From an uncultured Pelagibacteraceae bacterium (GTDB lineage Bacteria > Pseudomonadota > Alphaproteobacteria > Pelagibacterales > Pelagibacteraceae), in NCBI GenBank assembly GCA_902579985.1, contig CACHIV010000004.1, forward strand, positions 36,192 through 100,191: a stretch of 64,000 nucleotides of DNA, given 5' to 3'. This document shows, in pieces, positions 60,750 through 64,000 of the stretch. The first letter of the stretch is position 1, and every line of letters begins with the position of its first letter. A program made the translations under genes and the position numbers. Below the pieces are notes generated by a model. The model was not told where the DNA came from and did not search any database. It worked only from the letters and a program-made list of their open reading frames with translations.

Positions 60750-61520
60750 ATGGTAAAACCTTTAATCATTTCTGATAAAAACAAAAAATCATTAAAAATT
60801 AAATCTTTTTTATTAAATAGAATTAAAACAATCTCTAAATTAAAACCTCAATTCACGATTGTTATAGGCGGAGATGGTTTTATGCTGCAAACTTTAAAAA
60901 AAAATAAAAATTCATCTAAATTATTTTATGGAATTAATTCTGGAAACTACGGATTTTTAATGAATAAATTTTCAGTTAAAAATACAATAAAAAATTTATC
61001 TAAAGCAAAAATGATTATTATATCTCCATTAGAAATGAGAGTTAGAAATAAAAAAGGGTTAATAAAAAAAACTTTAGCAATAAATGAAGTTTCAGTATTA
61101 AGACAAAGTAGGCAGGCAGCTTCTCTATCTATTAAAGTTGGATCAAAGCTAATTATTAAAGAATTAGTTTCTGATGGAGTGTTAGTTTCTACACCAGCTG
61201 GAAGTACTGCTTATAATTTATCTGTACATGGTCCGATCTTAAGTTTGAATTCAAAAAAATTATCAATAGCTCCAATAAGTGCTTTTAGACCAAGGAAATG
61301 GAGAGGAAAAATTGTTAGCGAAAAATCTAGCATAATTATAAAAAATTTGAACCCTTTTAAAAGGCCAATTAGTGCAGTAGCAGACAATATAGAGTTTAGA
61401 AATGCAAAAAGTATTTTTATTAAAACAAATAATAAAATTAAATTTAATCTTTTATATGACAAAAATAGAAGTCTTCAAAAAAAAATTAAGTTAGAGCAAA
61501 TAAGAAAAGAAACTTTTTAA
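60750..61520 (+). CDS. nadK: NAD kinase
   Basis: A 256-residue NAD+ kinase: the ATP/NAD site VIGGDGFMLQTL, then YGINSGNYGFLMN, NEVSVLR and the DGVLVSTPAGSTAYNLS segment. Makes NADP. A housekeeping enzyme inside a surface-polysaccharide run. Confidence 0.94.
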   Translation: MVKPLIISDKNKKSLKIKSFLLNRIKTISKLKPQFTIVIGGDGFMLQTLKKNKNSSKLFYGINSGNYGFLMNKFSVKNTIKNLSKAKMIIISPLEMRVRNKKGLIKKTLAINEVSVLRQSRQAASLSIKVGSKLIIKELVSDGVLVSTPAGSTAYNLSVHGPILSLNSKKLSIAPISAFRPRKWRGKIVSEKSSIIIKNLNPFKRPISAVADNIEFRNAKSIFIKTNNKIKFNLLYDKNRSLQKKIKLEQIRKETF

Positions 61521-61523
61521 TAA

Positions 61524-62447
61524 ATGAAAAAAATATTAAAAAAAAACCTATCTTTTATAATTAGAAAAGTTTTTAATGAAGAAATTCAAAAAGAATTAAT
61601 TATAAAAGCAAAATTACTTTCTTTAAAAAATAAAAATTTAAAAAAGATTAAAGATTTATCTCAAGTAGAATTTAAAGTTTATTCTCAATGGGGTGAAGAT
61701 GGAATAATTGATTGGTTAATTAATAAGTTTCCAAAGATTCCAAAAAACTTTCTTGAAATTGGAACTGAAAACTATCAGGAAGCCAATACAAGATTTTTAC
61801 TTATTAATAAAAATTGGGATGGATATCTAATTGAAGCAGACAAGTTAGCTGTAAAAGATATTAAATCTCAAAAAATTTTTTGGAAACATAATTTAAGAGT
61901 TGAAAATGAATTTATAACTAAAGATAATATTAATAGAGTAATTAAGAAAATTAAAATTCCTAAAAAAATTGGTCTACTAAGTTTGGATATTGATGGAATT
62001 GATTATTGGATACTGGGTAAATTATCTGTTTTAGAGCCTTCAATAATAATTTGTGAGTACAATTCATTGTTTGGTCATAAAAAAGCAATTACAGTGCCAT
62101 ATAAAGAAAATTATATTAGATCTAAAGAACATTATAGCAATCTTTATTATGGCGCTTCAATTAAAGCATTTATTGATTTAATGAAAAAAAAAAATTATTT
62201 TTTAATAGGTACAAATTCAGCTGGCAATAATGCTTTTTTTTTAAAAAAAAATATTTGGAATAAGGCTAAAAAATTTGTTGTAAAAAAAAAAATATTTGTT
62301 TCTAAATTTAGAGAAAGTAGAGATACAAAAGGTAAATTAACTTTTTTAAATAAAAAAGAATCTTTAAATCTAATCAAAAATAAAATTATGATAGATATAA
62401 AAAGTAAAAAAAAAATAAGATTATCTAAATTAGGATTGCTAAATTAA
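61524..62447 (+). CDS. FkbM-like methyltransferase-fold protein
   Basis: A 307-residue basic protein. The FKVYSQWGEDGIIDWLI start, FLEIGTENYQEANTRFL and LLSLDIDGIDYWI segments resemble FkbM-type methyltransferases from glycan clusters. The methyltransferase assignment is moderate; a catalytic set cannot be defined. Confidence 0.6.
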   Translation: MKKILKKNLSFIIRKVFNEEIQKELIIKAKLLSLKNKNLKKIKDLSQVEFKVYSQWGEDGIIDWLINKFPKIPKNFLEIGTENYQEANTRFLLINKNWDGYLIEADKLAVKDIKSQKIFWKHNLRVENEFITKDNINRVIKKIKIPKKIGLLSLDIDGIDYWILGKLSVLEPSIIICEYNSLFGHKKAITVPYKENYIRSKEHYSNLYYGASIKAFIDLMKKKNYFLIGTNSAGNNAFFLKKNIWNKAKKFVVKKKIFVSKFRESRDTKGKLTFLNKKESLNLIKNKIMIDIKSKKKIRLSKLGLLN

Positions 62448-62450
62448 ATT

Positions 62451-62870
62451 ATGAAAAATTCAATTATAGAAATTAGGAATAAGAGAATTCTTTATGCTTT
62501 GATAATTAAAAAAAAAAGAAGATTCATCAAAAATGGTGTTGATTTTTTGACTAAAGATAAAGATTTATTACAGTTAGGTTTCATTAATCATAAAAAAAAT
62601 CATTATATTAAATCTCATATTCATTTAAAAAAACCTAGAATAATTAATTATTGTACTGAAGTGCTTTTAATTGAAAAAGGTAGAGTGAAAATTAAATTTT
62701 TTGATAATAAAAACTTTGATATAAAAAAAGATAAGATATTAACTAAAGGTGATATTATAATACTTTTTCAAGGCGGGCATGGTTTTAAAATACTTGAAAA
62801 AACACAAATAATTGAAATTAAACAAGGACCTTATGTTGAAGGTAAAGATAAAAAAATTATAGAAAATTAA
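62451..62870 (+). CDS. Cupin-like small protein
   Basis: A 139-residue beta-rich protein with the cupin pattern: KSHIHLKKPR, a turn VLLIEKGRVKIKFFD, then LTKGDIIILFQGGHGFKIL. Such proteins in polysaccharide loci are sugar isomerases or binding proteins. Starts three bases after the previous stop. Confidence 0.65.
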   Translation: MKNSIIEIRNKRILYALIIKKKRRFIKNGVDFLTKDKDLLQLGFINHKKNHYIKSHIHLKKPRIINYCTEVLLIEKGRVKIKFFDNKNFDIKKDKILTKGDIIILFQGGHGFKILEKTQIIEIKQGPYVEGKDKKIIEN

Positions 62871-62871
62871 A

Positions 62872-64000
62872 TTGAATAAATATAAAAAATTTATACCTGT
62901 TAATACTCCTTTAATAAATAATCAAGATGCCTTAGCAGTATCAAGTACAATTAAATCTGGATGGATATCCTCAGAGGGGCCAAGTGTTAAAGAATTTGAG
63001 TTCAAAATAGCAAATTTTTTAGATCGTAAATTTGGTTGTGCAGTTAGTAGTGGAACAGCTGCACTTGAAATTGCAATTAAGTCATTAGGTCTTAAAAAAA
63101 ATGATGAAGTGATAATGCCATCTTTTACAATAATCTCTAATGCAATGGCAGTAGTTAAAAGTTCAGCAAAACCAATTTTAGTTGACGTTAATTTGAATAC
63201 TTGGAATATTAAAATTGAAGACATTGAAAAAAAAATTACAAAAAAAACAAAGTGTTTAATGATACCTCATATTTATGGTTTAGCTAATGATATGGATAAA
63301 ATATTAAAAATAGTAAAAAGATATAATTTATATTTAATTGAAGATGCTGCAGAGGTTCTAGGACTTAAGTATAAAAATAAAAAATGTGGAAGTTTTGGAG
63401 ATATCAGTATTTTAAGTTTTTACGCAAACAAACATATTACTACTGGTGAAGGTGGTATGTTATTAACTAATAATAGTAAATTAAATCAAAAATTTAAAGA
63501 TTATAGAAATTTATGTTTTGGTAAAAAAAAAAATAGATTTAATCATTATGATATTAGTTGGAATTATAGGTATACAAATATTCAAGCTGCTCTTGGTTTA
63601 AGTCAATTAAAAAGGATTAATAAAATAATTAAAAAAAAATATGAGATTGGAAACTACTATTATAAACATTTAAAAAATATAAAGGATATTATTCTTCAAC
63701 CTAATAAACTTTCATACTGTAATAATATTTACTGGGTTTTTGGGCTTGTGTTAAAAAGAAATAATAAAAATAATATTAATCAAGTTATCAAAAAATTAGC
63801 TAATAAAAATATTGGTACAAGACCATTTTTTTGGCCTATGCATAAACAAGATGCTTTTAAAAAGAAAAATTACTTTAAAAAAATAAGATTACCAAACTCT
63901 GAATTTATCGCAAAAAATGGATTTTATCTTCCTTCAGGGTTAGGCTTAACTTCAAAAGAATTAAAATTTGTTAAAGATACGGTAATAAGTATTTTAAAGT
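62872..64000 (+). CDS. DegT/DnrJ/EryC1 aminotransferase, perosamine-synthase-like (partial)
   Basis: Begins at TTG 62872 (one base after the cupin stop) and is open to the window end, at least 376 residues. PLP sugar aminotransferase motifs are SGWISSEGPSVKEFE, VSSGTAALEIAI, IEDAAEVLG and the Schiff-base Lys in SFYANKHITTGEGGM. The best fit is GDP-4-keto-6-deoxymannose aminotransferase (perosamine synthase), i.e. O-antigen-type sugar synthesis. The stop lies beyond the window. Confidence 0.85.
   Translation, partial: MNKYKKFIPVNTPLINNQDALAVSSTIKSGWISSEGPSVKEFEFKIANFLDRKFGCAVSSGTAALEIAIKSLGLKKNDEVIMPSFTIISNAMAVVKSSAKPILVDVNLNTWNIKIEDIEKKITKKTKCLMIPHIYGLANDMDKILKIVKRYNLYLIEDAAEVLGLKYKNKKCGSFGDISILSFYANKHITTGEGGMLLTNNSKLNQKFKDYRNLCFGKKKNRFNHYDISWNYRYTNIQAALGLSQLKRINKIIKKKYEIGNYYYKHLKNIKDIILQPNKLSYCNNIYWVFGLVLKRNNKNNINQVIKKLANKNIGTRPFFWPMHKQDAFKKKNYFKKIRLPNSEFIAKNGFYLPSGLGLTSKELKFVKDTVISILK

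Noticed and set aside
1..64000. CRISPR array, rRNA or insertion sequence
   Set aside because: No regularly spaced long repeats, rRNA-like segments or transposase genes were seen on either strand.

Overview
The window is strongly AT-rich, gene-dense DNA with very short spacers and many overlapping genes. Gene content points to a streamlined marine alphaproteobacterium of the SAR11 clade (Candidatus Pelagibacter type): a TPP riboswitch in front of a sodium/solute symporter, ProXWV and TauABC osmolyte/taurine uptake, dimethylglycine-type dehydrogenase, glucosylglycerate metabolism and pseudoazurin. This assignment is from family knowledge, not from a database search.

Layout. 1-9.9 kb: prfB with a programmed +1 frameshift, two aldehyde dehydrogenases with a DUF779 protein, a hotdog thioesterase, a GYD protein, an FAA hydrolase, CcdA, an azoreductase-like flavoprotein, a gamma-butyrobetaine-hydroxylase-like dioxygenase and an inositol-monophosphatase-family enzyme. 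9.85-13.5 kb (minus strand): a tightly packed run of eleven very small genes (secreted protein, two NTF2-like, GYD, two DABB-like, two membrane proteins, a cis-CaaD-type tautomerase, a 33-residue membrane peptide and an SMR-family protein lacking its key glutamate). 13.6-20 kb: cysK-cysE, proX-proV-proW, a LysE exporter and pseudoazurin. 20-31 kb: taurine/sulfonate metabolism (tauABC, class III aminotransferase, alanine dehydrogenase, Pta, HisD-like and LDH2-like dehydrogenases, a PQQ-type sugar dehydrogenase). 31-36.8 kb: a nucleotide-sugar epimerase, a dimethylglycine/sarcosine dehydrogenase and a TPP-riboswitch-controlled transporter. 36.8-45.5 kb: glucosylglycerate synthesis and breakdown with a sugar ABC transporter.

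45.8-57.7 kb is an integrated element. A 54-bp direct repeat (45805-45858 and 57636-57689) covers the upstream flank and 5' half of tRNA-Leu(UAA), ending in the anticodon loop; the intact tRNA is on the right and a truncated copy on the left, followed by short regularly spaced repeats like integrase arm sites. No integrase gene was found. The island carries two modules. The first is a five-gene operon (PrsW-like protease, DUF805, PDZ-fused pentameric ligand-gated ion channel, Tat-exported flavin amine oxidase, second ligand-gated channel). The second is a five-gene overlapping operon (two proteins sharing a small domain, one of them with an integrase-repeat domain; a GHKL ATPase; a DNA methyltransferase; an unknown protein) behind a clear promoter and a palindromic operator. 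Between them lie a phage CII-like regulator gene, a run of strong stem-loops, and three tiny genes.

57.7-64 kb is a surface-polysaccharide region (acyltransferase-SGNH protein, methyltransferases, cupin, start of a perosamine-synthase-type aminotransferase) with nadK inside it. The most interesting items are the channel/amine-oxidase operon, the GHKL-methyltransferase operon, the small-protein operon with a complete cis-CaaD catalytic set, and the stem-loop cluster at 51.7-51.9 kb.
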